This document shows, in pieces, positions 34,431 to 44,182 of a stretch of DNA of 64,000 nt. Each line of letters opens with the position of its first letter. The first letter of the stretch is position 1. Origin of the DNA: Halomarina pelagica (GTDB lineage Archaea > Halobacteriota > Halobacteria > Halobacteriales > Haloarculaceae); NCBI RefSeq assembly GCF_024228315.1, contig NZ_CP100454.1, positions 3,162,001 to 3,226,000 on the forward strand, read 5' to 3'. The notes below the pieces were generated by a model. It saw only the letters and a list, made by a program, of their open reading frames with translations. It had not been told where the DNA came from and did no database searches. The position numbers were made by a program, and so were the translations under genes.

Positions 34431-35732
34431 TCACCCCCACAGCCGGAGGCCGTCGTCGGTCCCCACGCCCACGACGATGCGACCGTCGCCGCCGCGGACG
34501 CCCGCGAGGTTCGTCCGGACGGCCCCGCCCACGGGGAGCGTCCACGCCTCCCTGACGCCGTCCCCCGTCCGACGGAGCGCGGCGAGCGCCGTGCGGTCCC
34601 CCGTCGGCAGGAGGAGTTCGATCCGTCCGTCCCCGTCGAAGTCGCCCGCGAGCGCCCCGTCCAGGTTCCGGGAGCCGATGATGTGGGTCCCGTAGCGCTC
34701 GGCGGTGGCGACCACCGACAACCGATCGCCGCGGGCGCGGTAGAACTCCGCCACGCCGCCGACGTGCGGCGTTCTGACGACGGCGAGTTCGGGGACCGCG
34801 TCCGGTGCGAACGGCGCGACGGCGAGCTGGTGCCGCCAGCGAAACCCCGTCCCGATCGGTTCGCCCGCGGCGAGGCGCGTCCCGTCCGCGGCGTACGCCG
34901 CGACCCGCGCTCCCCGGTCGGCGTCGCTCTCGGTGACGATCACGTCCGGGCGACCGTCGCCGGTCACGTCCGCGAGGATGGAGGCGATCCCCTCGACGAC
35001 CGCCGGAGGACCGACCTCGATGCGCGTTCGGAGTTCCAGCCCCTCGCTCGCGTCGACGACGGCGACGCTCCCCGCCTCCGTTCCGTCGCCGAGGACGCCG
35101 TGGTCGTAGCGGTCGGTCGCCCCCGCGAGGACCGCCACGACGTCGCCGCTCTGTACGATCCGGGCGTCGGGGAGCGCGTCGATCGGGAGGCGCACCTCGG
35201 CGTCGGCGTCGCGCCGGACGAGGTCGCCGTCCGCGACGAACAGCAGCGCCCCGCCCTCGAGACGGACCGGGTGGCCGAGCGCGGACGCGCCCTCCGGCGG
35301 CACGAGGAGCGTCGGCTCGCCGCCGTCGAGCGCCAGCGCCGGAGGCGTTCCGGGGTCGAGGCGGGCGGGCGACACCGCCCGGTCGCGGCGATCGCCGCCC
35401 CGGACCTCGAAGCCCCGTGCCCGGCCGTCGTCGGCGACGACGACCCACAGGCTCCCGCGCTCGGTCGGGGCGGCGACCAGCCACGCCGGGGTCCCGTCGA
35501 ACGGCACCGCCCGCGGCGTCGCGTCGGGCACCGACCCCGTCCCGTCGAGTACTCGATTCCCGGACGGACGGACGTGCGTGTACGCGAGGTCGTCGCTCGT
35601 GCCGGCGGGCGTCACGGCCGAGGGCGGGTCGGTTCGACGGCGTTCACGGTCCCCCCGGTCCCCACGGTCACCGCAACCCGCCAGCGCGAGCGTCCCCGCC
35701 AGCGCGAGCAGTCGGCGGCGCGGAACGTGCAT
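34431..35732 (-). CDS. FG-GAP/beta-propeller surface lipoprotein
   Basis: 433 aa from ATG 35732 (MHVPRRRLLALAGTLALAGCG). The RRR motif, hydrophobic core and LAGC lipobox mark an exported lipoprotein, possibly by Tat. The rest is a repeat-rich propeller with calcium-binding-like DVTGDGRPDVIVTES and DFDGDGRIELLLP of the FG-GAP type. Such proteins often bind ligands or the cell surface. It has no partner gene nearby; a pilin-like gene diverges from it. Confidence 0.8.
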   Translation of the reverse strand: MHVPRRRLLALAGTLALAGCGDRGDRGDRERRRTDPPSAVTPAGTSDDLAYTHVRPSGNRVLDGTGSVPDATPRAVPFDGTPAWLVAAPTERGSLWVVVADDGRARGFEVRGGDRRDRAVSPARLDPGTPPALALDGGEPTLLVPPEGASALGHPVRLEGGALLFVADGDLVRRDADAEVRLPIDALPDARIVQSGDVVAVLAGATDRYDHGVLGDGTEAGSVAVVDASEGLELRTRIEVGPPAVVEGIASILADVTGDGRPDVIVTESDADRGARVAAYAADGTRLAAGEPIGTGFRWRHQLAVAPFAPDAVPELAVVRTPHVGGVAEFYRARGDRLSVVATAERYGTHIIGSRNLDGALAGDFDGDGRIELLLPTGDRTALAALRRTGDGVREAWTLPVGGAVRTNLAGVRGGDGRIVVGVGTDDGLRLWG

Positions 35733-35862
35733 ACCCCCGGTGGGGTCCGCTTCGGAATGACGGTTCCGCACTAGGGCGTGAGGGGCGAACGGCCACTCGT
35801 CCCTCGGCGACGCGACCGCGGTGACGCGGAGTTAACCGCCGTGAAACCGCTCCTCCCGGTTT

Positions 35863-36924
35863 ATGCCTCCGCGGCACTTCACGCCGGTCGTGACCTCCCG
35901 CGACCGCGCGCTCTCCCCGCTCGTCGGCGGCGTCCTCGTCGTCGGGATCGTCGTCCTCCTCGCGGCAGTCGTCGCCACGATGGCGCTCGGCTTCGAGGAC
36001 GCGCTCGTCGATCCGGGCCCGACGGTCGCCTCCGGCAACACCGTCCGGGTCGAACTCAGCGGGGGAGAGGTCGACCACTCCCTCGCGCTCCTCCACCGCG
36101 CCGGCGCGACCGTCGACGCCGACGCCCTCACCGTTCGCGTCGGCTCCGGCGACGCGAGCGTCGAGTACCCCCTCTCGTCGATCGACTCCCCCGCGCTCGC
36201 CGACGGCCGGTGGGGCCCCGGCGAGCGCGTCGCCCTCGACCTCGACGCCGAGACGGTGTGCGCCGGCGGCGGCGAGACGGCGCACGTCTCGGTCGTCCAC
36301 GACGCCGGACGGCAGTCGTTCCTCGTGAGCCACCGCGAGGTGCCCATCGAGCGCGGGCAGTTCGTCGTCCGCGACACCGAGGTCGTCCCGACGGCGCGGT
36401 ACACCGCCGCGGTGACCTTCGTCGGGACGGCGTGGTCGTCGCCCTACTACGACCCGCCGGTGACCGTCCGGGTGACCGTCGGCGACGAACCCGTCCACTC
36501 GTGGACGGGCGTCCACGACGCCCAGTCGACGGTGGGAACGTACGACGTGTCCACCCGCGAGGCGGGGACGAGTCTCGCGGTGTCGGCGAGCGGCTACGAC
36601 GGGTGGGACTGGCGGAACGTCAGCGAGTCCCGCCACCCGTCACACATGCGCGTCCTCCGCGACGGCGACCCCGTCCCCAACCTCGACGCCGGCGACGGCC
36701 AGCAGTCGGTCGCCGGGTACGTCTCGCCCTACGTCAAGGGCGATCGCGTCTCGCTCGCCGACAACCAGGCGATCTTCCTGTTCGACTTCAACACGAACAC
36801 GCCGGCCTCGGCGGTCGACTACCAGGACGCGGTCGTGCTCGTCTCCTTCTTCACGCAGGAGGAGACGGTGCAGTTCCGCGAGAACCGTCGCGGGGAGGAC
36901 GTCGTCGTCTGCCCCGGTGGGTGA
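35863..36924 (+). CDS. Archaeal type IV pilin-like protein
   Basis: 353 aa from ATG 35863; a GTG at 35890 is an alternative start. The N-terminal SRDRALSPLVGGVLVVGIVV is the class III-type prepilin signal: a positively charged stretch, then a hydrophobic helix that is normally cleaved by PibD and packs into a fibre. The large C-terminal part is a beta-rich globular domain, much bigger than a major pilin, so it is probably a minor pilin or a pilin-anchored binding protein. Confidence 0.8.
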   Translation: MPPRHFTPVVTSRDRALSPLVGGVLVVGIVVLLAAVVATMALGFEDALVDPGPTVASGNTVRVELSGGEVDHSLALLHRAGATVDADALTVRVGSGDASVEYPLSSIDSPALADGRWGPGERVALDLDAETVCAGGGETAHVSVVHDAGRQSFLVSHREVPIERGQFVVRDTEVVPTARYTAAVTFVGTAWSSPYYDPPVTVRVTVGDEPVHSWTGVHDAQSTVGTYDVSTREAGTSLAVSASGYDGWDWRNVSESRHPSHMRVLRDGDPVPNLDAGDGQQSVAGYVSPYVKGDRVSLADNQAIFLFDFNTNTPASAVDYQDAVVLVSFFTQEETVQFRENRRGEDVVVCPGG

Positions 36925-36935
36925 GATGCCTCCTC

Positions 36936-38000
36936 TCAGCGCTGGGAGTCGCGCAGGATGAGCGGACCGATGGCGAGGGTTCGCTTCGCGATGGTGACGA
37001 CGCGGATCACGTAGGCGATGAACAGGAGAAACGGGACGACCGTGACGGTGAACGCGGCCGCGGTCACCCACAGGAGGTCCGTGACGCCGAGGGTCGCCCC
37101 CGTGAACGTGGCCGTGTCCACAAACGTCGCCATGATGGCCGCGACGACGAGCGCGGGGACCGCCGCGTAGACGATGAGCTGCGAGAGGTCGATGAGCGCC
37201 CACTGGAAGTAGAGCGTCTTCACGTGCTCGCGGGCGGGGCCGAACATCGCGAGCGACGTGTGGAGGTCGTCGAGGGCCTGTCGGGTGTCGCCGTCGATGT
37301 CGTCCGCGTACACGTCGCGGAGCCGCTCGGTCTGGAACATCTTCCAGGCGTAGTTGTAGTCGAGCGCCGCGTAGAGGACGTCGAACGAACCGAAGGTCGC
37401 TCCGTCCAGGCGGTCGCGGACGAGGTCCGCGTTCTCGACGAGACTGTCGACGAACTCGTCTACCTCCCGCTCCAGGTCGTCCTCGGCGTCCGACCCCGCG
37501 TCGAGATCGTCGACCAGCTCGCGGACCTTCTTCGCGCGCTTCGCGGACGCTTCGACGATGGCCGCGAGGAACGCCGACGGGTCGGCCGGCGCCGTCGTCC
37601 CGATGAGTTCGCCCGCGTACGTGCGGAAGTCGAGCGCGTTGCTCATCCGTTCGCGCTGGTCGCCGAGCGGCCCGTTCTCCTGGGAGATGACGAGCTGGCT
37701 GATCGTGACGACCAGCGTCACGCCCGTGATGAGGGCGCTTATCATCGTGGTGAACAGCGTATCGAGGATATCCCCGCTCGCGACGGTCTGCGTGAACGGC
37801 GGGAGGAAGAACACCCCCGCGAGGAGGAACGCGACGAACACCAGCGCCGCCAGGACGCCGGTGACGAGGAGCCGGTTCGCGCCGAGCAACAGCCAGAGCT
37901 TGAGTCGGTTCTCCCCGGCGCGCGCCCGCATCGTGTTCTCGGTGCTGACGTCCGACTCCCGTCCCGCCGACCGCTCGGAGCCGAGGGCCGTCTCACTCAT
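36936..38000 (-). CDS. Haloarchaeal four-span membrane protein
   Basis: 354 aa. Hydrophobic spans appear near residues 35-65, 85-110, 265-290 and 300-325. Between spans two and three lies a long, acidic, probably cytoplasmic region (DDLDAGSDAEDDLEREVDEF). Such an arrangement resembles haloarchaeal membrane proteins of unknown function, with no transport or enzymatic motif. It converges with the pilin-like gene, and its first 8 bp overlap the end of the DUF4177 gene. Confidence 0.78.
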   Translation of the reverse strand: MSETALGSERSAGRESDVSTENTMRARAGENRLKLWLLLGANRLLVTGVLAALVFVAFLLAGVFFLPPFTQTVASGDILDTLFTTMISALITGVTLVVTISQLVISQENGPLGDQRERMSNALDFRTYAGELIGTTAPADPSAFLAAIVEASAKRAKKVRELVDDLDAGSDAEDDLEREVDEFVDSLVENADLVRDRLDGATFGSFDVLYAALDYNYAWKMFQTERLRDVYADDIDGDTRQALDDLHTSLAMFGPAREHVKTLYFQWALIDLSQLIVYAAVPALVVAAIMATFVDTATFTGATLGVTDLLWVTAAAFTVTVVPFLLFIAYVIRVVTIAKRTLAIGPLILRDSQR

Positions 38001-38184
38001 CGGTCAGGGGGCGCTTGAGGACGAGGTACTTCGTCCCGCCGCCGGCGTAGTCGACGGAGCAGACGAGCTCCCACCCCTCGGTGCCGAGCTCGTTCAGCGC
38101 CTCCTTCGGATCCGCCGCCTCGTGTTTCGTCGCCTCCCGCGGCGGTCGGAGCGTCTCGTACTCCCAGCGATGGGGGTCGTTCAT
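37993..38184 (-). CDS. DUF4177 family small protein
   Basis: 63 aa from ATG 38184 (MNDPHRWEYETLRPPREATK). The core WEYETL...LNELGTEGWELVCSVD...YLVLKRPL is the DUF4177 pattern, a small beta protein with no known function. The longer frame to 38391 is antisense to idsA coding DNA and is rejected. It overlaps the membrane protein gene by 8 bp, so the two are cotranscribed. Confidence 0.82.
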   Translation of the reverse strand: MNDPHRWEYETLRPPREATKHEAADPKEALNELGTEGWELVCSVDYAGGGTKYLVLKRPLTDE

Positions 38185-38245
38185 CGTACGCTGTTGGACT
38201 CGTCGCGGGGGTAAAAACCTGACCGCGGCAGGGCGATCCGGCCGG

Positions 38246-39277
38246 TCAGTAGGTGCGGTCGACGAGGTAGTCCGCGATGCCCGCGAGCGTCGTCCGGGCT
38301 TCGGACTCGGGGAGGACGTCGAGGCGCTCCTTCCCCCGGGCGACGAGGTCCCGCGCCGTTCCGCGGGCGTACTCGATGCTCCCGACCGCATCGAGGCGCT
38401 CGACCGCGGCCTCGATGTCCGCTTCGGTGACGTCGTCTGGGCGCTCCGCGTCGACGAGCGCGTCCACGTCGACGCCCCGCTCTGCGGCGTGCAGGGTGAC
38501 GATGGTTCGCTTGCCCTCTACGAGGTCGCTCCCCCGCGTCTTGCCGAGCGTCTCGCTCGGGACGGTGAGGTCGAGGAGGTCGTCCTGGATCTGGAACGCC
38601 CGGCCGACGTCGAGCCCGTAGCCGCAGAGCGCGTCGACGACCGCCTCGTCCGCGCCGAGCAGGATCGCGGGGATGGCCGCGGCGGCGGCGTACAGCACCG
38701 CGGTCTTGTGCTCGATCATCTCGAGGTACTCGTCGGTCGTCACGTCGTCGCGCCCCTCGAAGTCCACGTCGAGGGCCTGCCCCTCGCAGATCTTCGTGCA
38801 GGTGGTGGCGAGCGTGTCGAGCGCGCGCACCGACCGATCGGCCGGCGCGCCGGTCTCGAGCATGCACTCGAACGCCTTCGAGTAGAGGGTGTCTCCCGCG
38901 AGGATGGCGGTCTCCGTGTCGTACTCCCGGTGGACCGACGGGACGCCGCGACGGAGGTCGTCGTCGTCCATGATGTCGTCGTGGATGAGCGTGAACGACT
39001 GGATGACCTCGACGGAGACGGCGGCGGCCATGACGTCGAGTTCGTTCGGACCGAACGCGCGGTAGTCGTCGGCTCGCGGTTCCGTATCGGTGACCGCCTC
39101 CGCGGCGAGCAGGAGCATCGTCGGGCGCAGTCGCTTGCCGCCCGCGTCGAGCAGGTATCGGGACGCCTCGTAGAGGCGCTCCGGACGCTTGACGGGGAGC
39201 ATCTCCGCGATGGCGTCGTTGACCTCCCCGCGGCGGTCCTCGATGGCCGCCTCGACGCGCGCTCTCCCGGCGCTCAT
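38246..39277 (-). CDS. idsA: Polyprenyl diphosphate synthase (GGPP/FPP synthase)
   Basis: 343 aa. Both aspartate-rich motifs are present: [17 protein letters not shown] and [12 protein letters not shown], plus [12 protein letters not shown] near the N-terminus. It condenses isopentenyl diphosphate with allylic diphosphates to give the C15/C20 chains used for archaeol lipids and carotenoids. It overlaps the RNase J stop by 4 bp. Chain length is not settled by eye. It completes the mevalonate kinase-IPK-IdsA set in this region. Confidence 0.94.
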   Translation of the reverse strand: MSAGRARVEAAIEDRRGEVNDAIAEMLPVKRPERLYEASRYLLDAGGKRLRPTMLLLAAEAVTDTEPRADDYRAFGPNELDVMAAAVSVEVIQSFTLIHDDIMDDDDLRRGVPSVHREYDTETAILAGDTLYSKAFECMLETGAPADRSVRALDTLATTCTKICEGQALDVDFEGRDDVTTDEYLEMIEHKTAVLYAAAAAIPAILLGADEAVVDALCGYGLDVGRAFQIQDDLLDLTVPSETLGKTRGSDLVEGKRTIVTLHAAERGVDVDALVDAERPDDVTEADIEAAVERLDAVGSIEYARGTARDLVARGKERLDVLPESEARTTLAGIADYLVDRTY

Positions 39278-40626
39278 TCCGTCAGCTGGATCATGTTCCC
39301 GTTTCGCGTGACGTGCAGGTCGCGGCCGAGCTTGTAGCCCTGGCCGGCCGCGAGGTCCGTGTAGGGCGCGAAGCCCTTCATGTCCTGGTGGGCCGGGATG
39401 ACGTGCTGGGGCTGGAGCGCCCGGAGCATCTCGTAGTGGCCCTCCTCGCGGAGGTGCCCGGAGACGTGGACGTCGTCGTAGATGCGCGCGCCCTGCATCT
39501 TCAGCAGCTTCTCGGACTGGTAGCGCTGGCCCTCGTTGGTCGGCTCGGGGATCACCCGCGCGCTGAAGATGACCTTGTCGCCGTCCTCGAGGTCGTAGGG
39601 CGTCTCCCCCCGCCCCATCCGGGTGAGCATGGCGCGCGGTTCGCCCTGGTGGCCCGTCACGATGGGCAGGTAGTTCTCCTTGCCCTCGTTCATGATGCGC
39701 TTGAACGTCCGGTCGACGGACTTGCGGTGGCCGTACATCCCGAGGTCCTCGGGGAAGTCGACGAAGTTCAGCCGCTCTGCGGTGCCCGAGTACTTCTCCA
39801 TCGAGCGTCCGAGCAGGACCGGCTGGCGGCCGATGTCCTTCGCGAACTCGACGAGGCTCGTCACGCGGGCGATGTGACTCGAGAACGTCGTGGCGACGAT
39901 GCCGCCGTCGTAGTCCTCGACGCTCGTCAGCACGTCCTTCAGGTGGCGTCGCGCGACGGCCTCGCTCGGGGTGCGACCCTTCCGACCCGCGTTCGTGCAG
40001 TCCTCGATGTAGCAGAGGACGCCGTTGCCCTCGCGGCCGATCTCGCGGAAGCGCGGCATGTCGATGGGGTCGCCCAGCACCGGCGTGTGGTCCATGCGCT
40101 TGTCCAGCCCGTAGACGACCGCCCCCTCGGGCGTGTGGAGGACGGGGTTGATCGCGTCGATGATCGAGTGGGTGACGTTGACGAACTCCAGTTCGACCTG
40201 GCCCGTGTCGCCGATGCGCATCGTCTCGCCCGCCTCCATCGGGACGAGGTCGTTCTGGACGCCGAACTTCTCCTCGCTCTGGATCTGCTGCTTGACGAGT
40301 TCGATGGTGAACGGCGTCGCCACGATGGGCGCGTCGTAGCGGTGGGCGAGCTTCGAGAGCGCGCCGATGTGGTCGAGGTGACCGTGTGTCGGCACGATGG
40401 CCTGCACGTCGCCCTCCAGGTCGGACATGACGCGGTCGTCCGGGATCGCGCCCATGTCGATCAGGTCGAGGCTGTGCAGCCGCTCGGTCTCGAGGTTGTC
40501 GTGAATCAGTACCTGCGAGAGGTTGAGACCCATGTCGAAGACGACGACGTCGTCCCCGGCACGGACGGCCGTCATCTGCCGGCCGACCTCTTCGTAACCG
40601 CCGATCGTTGCGATTTCGACTTCCAT
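39274..40626 (-). CDS. rnj: Ribonuclease J (archaeal)
   Basis: 450 aa from ATG 40626 ([20 protein letters not shown]); a GTG 9 bp upstream is less likely. It has the metallo-beta-lactamase motif THGHLDHIG, the beta-CASP region and a late [10 protein letters not shown]...IPAHQD. Archaeal RNase J is a 5'-3' exoribonuclease of RNA turnover, essential in Haloferax. The fixed position between IPK and idsA is conserved in archaea. A likely promoter lies about 190 nt upstream. Confidence 0.95.
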   Translation of the reverse strand: MEVEIATIGGYEEVGRQMTAVRAGDDVVVFDMGLNLSQVLIHDNLETERLHSLDLIDMGAIPDDRVMSDLEGDVQAIVPTHGHLDHIGALSKLAHRYDAPIVATPFTIELVKQQIQSEEKFGVQNDLVPMEAGETMRIGDTGQVELEFVNVTHSIIDAINPVLHTPEGAVVYGLDKRMDHTPVLGDPIDMPRFREIGREGNGVLCYIEDCTNAGRKGRTPSEAVARRHLKDVLTSVEDYDGGIVATTFSSHIARVTSLVEFAKDIGRQPVLLGRSMEKYSGTAERLNFVDFPEDLGMYGHRKSVDRTFKRIMNEGKENYLPIVTGHQGEPRAMLTRMGRGETPYDLEDGDKVIFSARVIPEPTNEGQRYQSEKLLKMQGARIYDDVHVSGHLREEGHYEMLRALQPQHVIPAHQDMKGFAPYTDLAAGQGYKLGRDLHVTRNGNMIQLTE

Positions 40627-40929
40627 AGTTTCCACTCCGAGAGGAGTCGCCCGGGGAGCGCGGCCCGCGCGCGCGACCGGCGAAGACGTACCGCTGGCAC
40701 TCCAGAGGCCCGCGTGATCCGGACGAATCGAGAGACCGCGCCCGGATCCCGCCGGTCGCCCGCCCGCGTTCTCGGGGCGACCGTATGCTCGGTTATCGCG
40801 TCCTACAAGCCGCGGTGTTAAAAACTACGTGGCTTGCTCCCCAGAATGTGACTCCGTGTCGAGGGCAGAATCCAGCGTTCGGCGAGCGCCGCGCGCGAGG
40901 CCGCGCTCCCCGGTCGAACGCACCGCCCG
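40627..40929. other. 303-bp spacer between IPK and RNase J with probable promoter
   Basis: No plausible gene is present. The main feature is the TATA-like element at 40817-40827 on the minus strand, which implies a leader of about 170 nt before rnj. The leader is very GC-rich; I could not define a specific structure. Confidence 0.5.
40817..40827 (-). promoter_or_regulatory. TATA box for rnj-idsA
   Basis: gttaaaaacta reads tagtttttaac on the minus strand and is the only strong TATA match between IPK and rnj. Confidence 0.5.
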
Positions 40930-41661
40930 CTACCCGACGCGCGTCCCCGGATCGTCGCCCGCGAGAAACGCCTCCACCTCGTCGAGTTCGAAGACGAACG
41001 CGGGGACGGAAAGCGATAGCAGTTCGCGCACCTTCGCGGCCATCCCGCCGGTGACGTCCGTCGAGTCGCTCCCGCCGATCGCACCCCCGATCTGTTCGAG
41101 CGACTCGACGCGCTCGATCACCTCGCCGTCCTCGTCGTAGACGCCCGGGACGGCCGAACAGAGGCCGACGCGGTCGGCGTCGAGGTGGTCCGCGAGTTCG
41201 ACGACCAGTTCGTCGCCGCTGACGACGGTCGCGCCCTTGCCCTCGTGGGCGATGACGTCGCCGTGGACGACGGGGACGAACCCCTCCCGGACGAGCACCC
41301 GGACCTGTCCGGTCGGGAGCACGAGGTCGCTCACCGCGTTGCGAAAACCCGCCGAGAACGGGTGGACCGGGACGGCCGGCACGTCCTGGGCGTGGAACGC
41401 GTCGAGGACCGTGTCGTTGAGGCGCTTCATCGCGGCGTGGACCGCGACCACGCCCTCGTAGTCGTGGGTCCCCCGCGTCCGACTGATGCCGTGCTCGCTC
41501 GCGTGGTGGTGGCCGAACGACCCGCCGCCGTGGACCAGCACGAGGTCGTCGTCCGCCGCCGAGACCGCGGCCGCGATCCGGTCGAGCGCCGCCGCGTCGA
41601 CCGTCTCCGGCGTGTCCTTGTCCGTGACGACGCTCCCGCCGAGTTTCAGTATCGTGGTCAT
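40930..41661 (-). CDS. Isopentenyl phosphate kinase
   Basis: 243 aa from the ATG at 41659-41661. It belongs to the amino-acid-kinase fold: MTTILKLGGSVVTDKDTPET, the histidine-rich HGGGSFGHHHASEHG holding the catalytic His of IPK, and SGDELVVELADHLDADRVG. It makes isopentenyl diphosphate in the archaeal mevalonate pathway. The start overlaps the mevalonate kinase stop by 4 bp. Confidence 0.94.
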   Translation of the reverse strand: MTTILKLGGSVVTDKDTPETVDAAALDRIAAAVSAADDDLVLVHGGGSFGHHHASEHGISRTRGTHDYEGVVAVHAAMKRLNDTVLDAFHAQDVPAVPVHPFSAGFRNAVSDLVLPTGQVRVLVREGFVPVVHGDVIAHEGKGATVVSGDELVVELADHLDADRVGLCSAVPGVYDEDGEVIERVESLEQIGGAIGGSDSTDVTGGMAAKVRELLSLSVPAFVFELDEVEAFLAGDDPGTRVG

Positions 41662-42647
41662 CCCTCGGCGCGCACCCCCTCGCGGTCGAGTTCGGCGCGG
41701 AACGCGTCCTCGCAGCCGGGCGTGTAGCGCAACGCCGTCTGCGCGCCTGCCGTCTCGTCGAGCGCGACGATACACCCGCCCCCGCCCGCGCCGGTCAGCT
41801 TCGCCCCGAGCGCGTCCGCGTCGCGGGCGGCCCACACCATCGCGTCGAGCGAGCGCGAGGAGACGCCGAGCGCCGAGAGCAGGCCGTGGTTGAAGTCCAT
41901 CAGGCGGCCGACCTCCTCGACGTCGTCCTCGGCCAGCGCGCGCTCGCCCTGACGGACCACGTCGCCGATCGCCCCCACCGTGTCGGCGGCGAAGTCGTAC
42001 TCCTCGCGGAGCGCGCGCACCCCGGCGACGAGGTCGCCGGTGTCGCCCGCGCCGCCGTCGTAGCCGACGACGAGCGGCAGGTCCGGGATGTCCTCGATAC
42101 GCTCGCAGTCGTCGCCCTCGACCCGGACGGCCCCGCCCACCGTCGAGCAGAACGTGTCGGTGCGGGACGCCTGGCCGTCCTGTACGTCGTGTTCGACTCG
42201 ATACGCGCGGTCGGCCAGTTCCTCGGACGACAGTTCGACGCCGAGTTCGCGGGCCGCGGCGTCGATGGTCGCGACGATGACGGCCGCCGACGAACTCAAC
42301 CCCGCCCCCAGCGGGATCTCGCTCTCGACGATCAGGTCGAGGCCGGCGTCCGGGGCGGCGGCGGCCTCGCGGGCCTGCTCGACGGCCCCGTCGACGTAGC
42401 CCATCGCCGCCTCCACGAGCGGCGTGGGCACGTTCACGTCCAACTGGTCGTTCGCGCCGCCGCTGTACTCGACGGTGAACCCGTCGAGAGTCAGGTCGCG
42501 GGCCTCCACCTGGAGGCGGTCGTCATCGCGGCGATGGGCGGTCACCCGCGCCCGACGGTCGATAGCACAGCCGACCGCCGGCTCGCCGTAGACGACGGCG
42601 TGCTCGCCGAAGAGGTATAGTTTGCCCGGCGCGCTCGAAACGGTCAT
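41658..42647 (-). CDS. mvk: Mevalonate kinase
   Basis: 329 aa, a GHMP kinase. Motifs are APGKLYLFGEHAVVYGEPAV, the ATP-binding IPLGAGLSSSAAVIVATID and the C-terminal GAKLTGAGGGGCIVAL. It phosphorylates mevalonate, feeding isopentenyl phosphate and IPK. It leads a two-gene unit with IPK and has a clear TATA box 28 nt upstream of its start. Confidence 0.96.
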   Translation of the reverse strand: MTVSSAPGKLYLFGEHAVVYGEPAVGCAIDRRARVTAHRRDDDRLQVEARDLTLDGFTVEYSGGANDQLDVNVPTPLVEAAMGYVDGAVEQAREAAAAPDAGLDLIVESEIPLGAGLSSSAAVIVATIDAAARELGVELSSEELADRAYRVEHDVQDGQASRTDTFCSTVGGAVRVEGDDCERIEDIPDLPLVVGYDGGAGDTGDLVAGVRALREEYDFAADTVGAIGDVVRQGERALAEDDVEEVGRLMDFNHGLLSALGVSSRSLDAMVWAARDADALGAKLTGAGGGGCIVALDETAGAQTALRYTPGCEDAFRAELDREGVRAEG

Positions 42648-42670
42648 ACCCGCCCGTAACCGGACCGCCC

Positions 42671-42680
42671 GTTTAAGCGT
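42671..42680 (-). promoter_or_regulatory. TATA box for mvk-ipk
   Basis: gtttaagcgt, minus strand acgcttaaac, is centred 28 nt upstream of the mvk start. Confidence 0.6.
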
Positions 42681-42740
42681 ATCCGAACGGTTCCGGTGGA
42701 CGGACGGTCGCGAGCAGGTCGCGAACAGTGGGGGGAGGGA

Positions 42741-42750
42741 GTATATTAGG
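42741..42750 (+). promoter_or_regulatory. TATA box for the winged-helix gene
   Basis: gtatattagg is centred 28 nt before the ATG at 42773; it diverges from the mvk promoter about 65 bp away. Confidence 0.6.
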
Positions 42751-42772
42751 GGGGAGTCGCAACCGGTAGCCG

Positions 42773-43054
42773 ATGGAGACGGCCCTCTGGTACATGCTGG
42801 CCGGCGCTCGCGGCGGGCCGAACCGCATCCGCATCGTTCGTGCGCTGAGAGAGCGCCCGCGGAACGCCAACCAGCTCGCGGAGGACCTCGGCCTCGATTA
42901 CACGACGATTCGCTACCACCTCGACGTGCTCATGGACCACGACGTGGTCAGGAACAGCGGCGGCGGGTACGGGACGGTGTACCTGCTGACCGATCGGATC
43001 GAGCGCAACTGGACGACCGTCGAGTCCGTCATCGACACGCTGGAGGACGCATGA
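42773..43054 (+). CDS. ArsR-like winged-helix transcription regulator
   Basis: 93 aa. The winged-helix pattern is NANQLAEDLGLDYTTIRYHLDVLMDHDVVRNS, preceded by a short helical N-terminus. It is shorter than full ArsR repressors and has no obvious metal site. A small membrane protein gene follows 53 bp downstream; this pairing recurs in haloarchaea, so it may sense or regulate something membrane-related. It interrupts the mevalonate/translation cluster. Confidence 0.85.
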   Translation: METALWYMLAGARGGPNRIRIVRALRERPRNANQLAEDLGLDYTTIRYHLDVLMDHDVVRNSGGGYGTVYLLTDRIERNWTTVESVIDTLEDA

Positions 43055-43107
43055 CATGATTCAAGAGAGACGCACCCCGTACCCGATAGCGCGGAGGAAC
43101 GGATAAG

Positions 43108-43410
43108 ATGGCCCTCTGGTTCGACGTCACGCGGCTCGCGACCGCGCTCAACCTCGTCCTCCTCGGAGGACTGTGCTACGTCTGGGTCCGCAACTACCTC
43201 CGGTTGCGGACGCCGTTCACCCTCGGTCTCCTGGTCTTCGGCGCGTTCCTGCTCGTACAGAACGGCTTCGCGCTCTACATCTACGTCCTCGATCCGACGA
43301 CGAGCGACTGGTTCGGCGCGATCCCCGAACGCTACAACGTCGCCATCATGACGCTCACCGTCCTGCAGTTCGGGGCCGTCCTCGCGCTGACCTGGATCAC
43401 CCGAAAGTAG
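43108..43410 (+). CDS. Small haloarchaeal membrane protein
   Basis: 100 aa with three spans: ATALNLVLLGGLCYVWVRNY, FTLGLLVFGAFLLVQNGFAL and a C-terminal IMTLTVLQFGAVLALTWIT. There is no catalytic motif. Its position directly after the winged-helix gene, seen also in other haloarchaea, suggests they act together, for example a membrane component controlling the regulator. Function is unknown. Confidence 0.8.
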   Translation: MALWFDVTRLATALNLVLLGGLCYVWVRNYLRLRTPFTLGLLVFGAFLLVQNGFALYIYVLDPTTSDWFGAIPERYNVAIMTLTVLQFGAVLALTWITRK

Positions 43411-43495
43411 CCCCGCACCGCCGACTCTTTGGACGGAGTTTGGAGAGACTTCGGAAAACGCCCTTCGTCGGCCGTCGCGAACGTACCGACTCGTG

Positions 43496-44182
43496 ATGAA
43501 ACGACGAACGCTCATCAGGGGTGCGGTCGCGACCGGCGGTGTCGCTTCCTTCGGCGCACTCGCGGGGTGTGCACGGACCGGCGACGACGGTGGCGACGGC
43601 GCAACCGGCGGAACGAACGAGACGACCGACACCGGCGACACGGCGAACGACAGCGACGACACGACGACCGACACCGGCGACGGCGACGGCGACGGTGGAA
43701 CGGCCACGGCGACGGTTCGAACGGCGACGGTGGATCCCTACGGCGAGATACTGACCGACGCCGAGGGGATGACGTTGTACCTGTTCACGAAGGACGAGGG
43801 CGGAGCCAGCGTCTGTTACGACGACTGTGCGACGGCCTGGCCGCCGTTGACCGCGAGCGGGCAGCCCAGCGCGGGAACGGGCGTGACGGCACGGCTCGGA
43901 ACCGCCGAACGGACGGACGGCTCCACGCAGGTCACGGCGGCGGGTCACCCGCTCTACTATTACGAACCGGACGAGGCCCCCGGCGACGCGAAGGGGCAGG
44001 GCGTCGGCGGCGTCTGGTTCGTCGTCGGTCCGGATGGAACGCGGGTGACGGAAGGTGCCACCGGTGGTACCGATACCCCTGGCGAGAACGACACGTCGAG
44101 CGACGACGGTACGTCGGGCGGTGGTGCCGACGGCGGGAACGGGAGCGGGAGCGACGGAGGAAGCGGCGGCGGGTACTACTGA
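43496..44182 (+). CDS. Tat lipoprotein with secreted repeat (COG4315-type) domain
   Basis: 228 aa from ATG 43496 (MKRRTLIRGAVATGGVASFG); an ATG one codon upstream is equivalent. KRRTLIRG and LAGC mark a Tat lipoprotein. A 50-residue Thr/Asp/Gly-rich linker follows, then a COG4315-type unit: DPYGEILTDAEGMTLYLFTK, CYDDCATAWPPLTA and the later AAGHPLYYYEPDEAPGD. The tail is Gly/Ser/Asp-rich and ends in GGGYY. The role at the cell surface is unknown. Confidence 0.85.
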   Translation: MKRRTLIRGAVATGGVASFGALAGCARTGDDGGDGATGGTNETTDTGDTANDSDDTTTDTGDGDGDGGTATATVRTATVDPYGEILTDAEGMTLYLFTKDEGGASVCYDDCATAWPPLTASGQPSAGTGVTARLGTAERTDGSTQVTAAGHPLYYYEPDEAPGDAKGQGVGGVWFVVGPDGTRVTEGATGGTDTPGENDTSSDDGTSGGGADGGNGSGSDGGSGGGYY

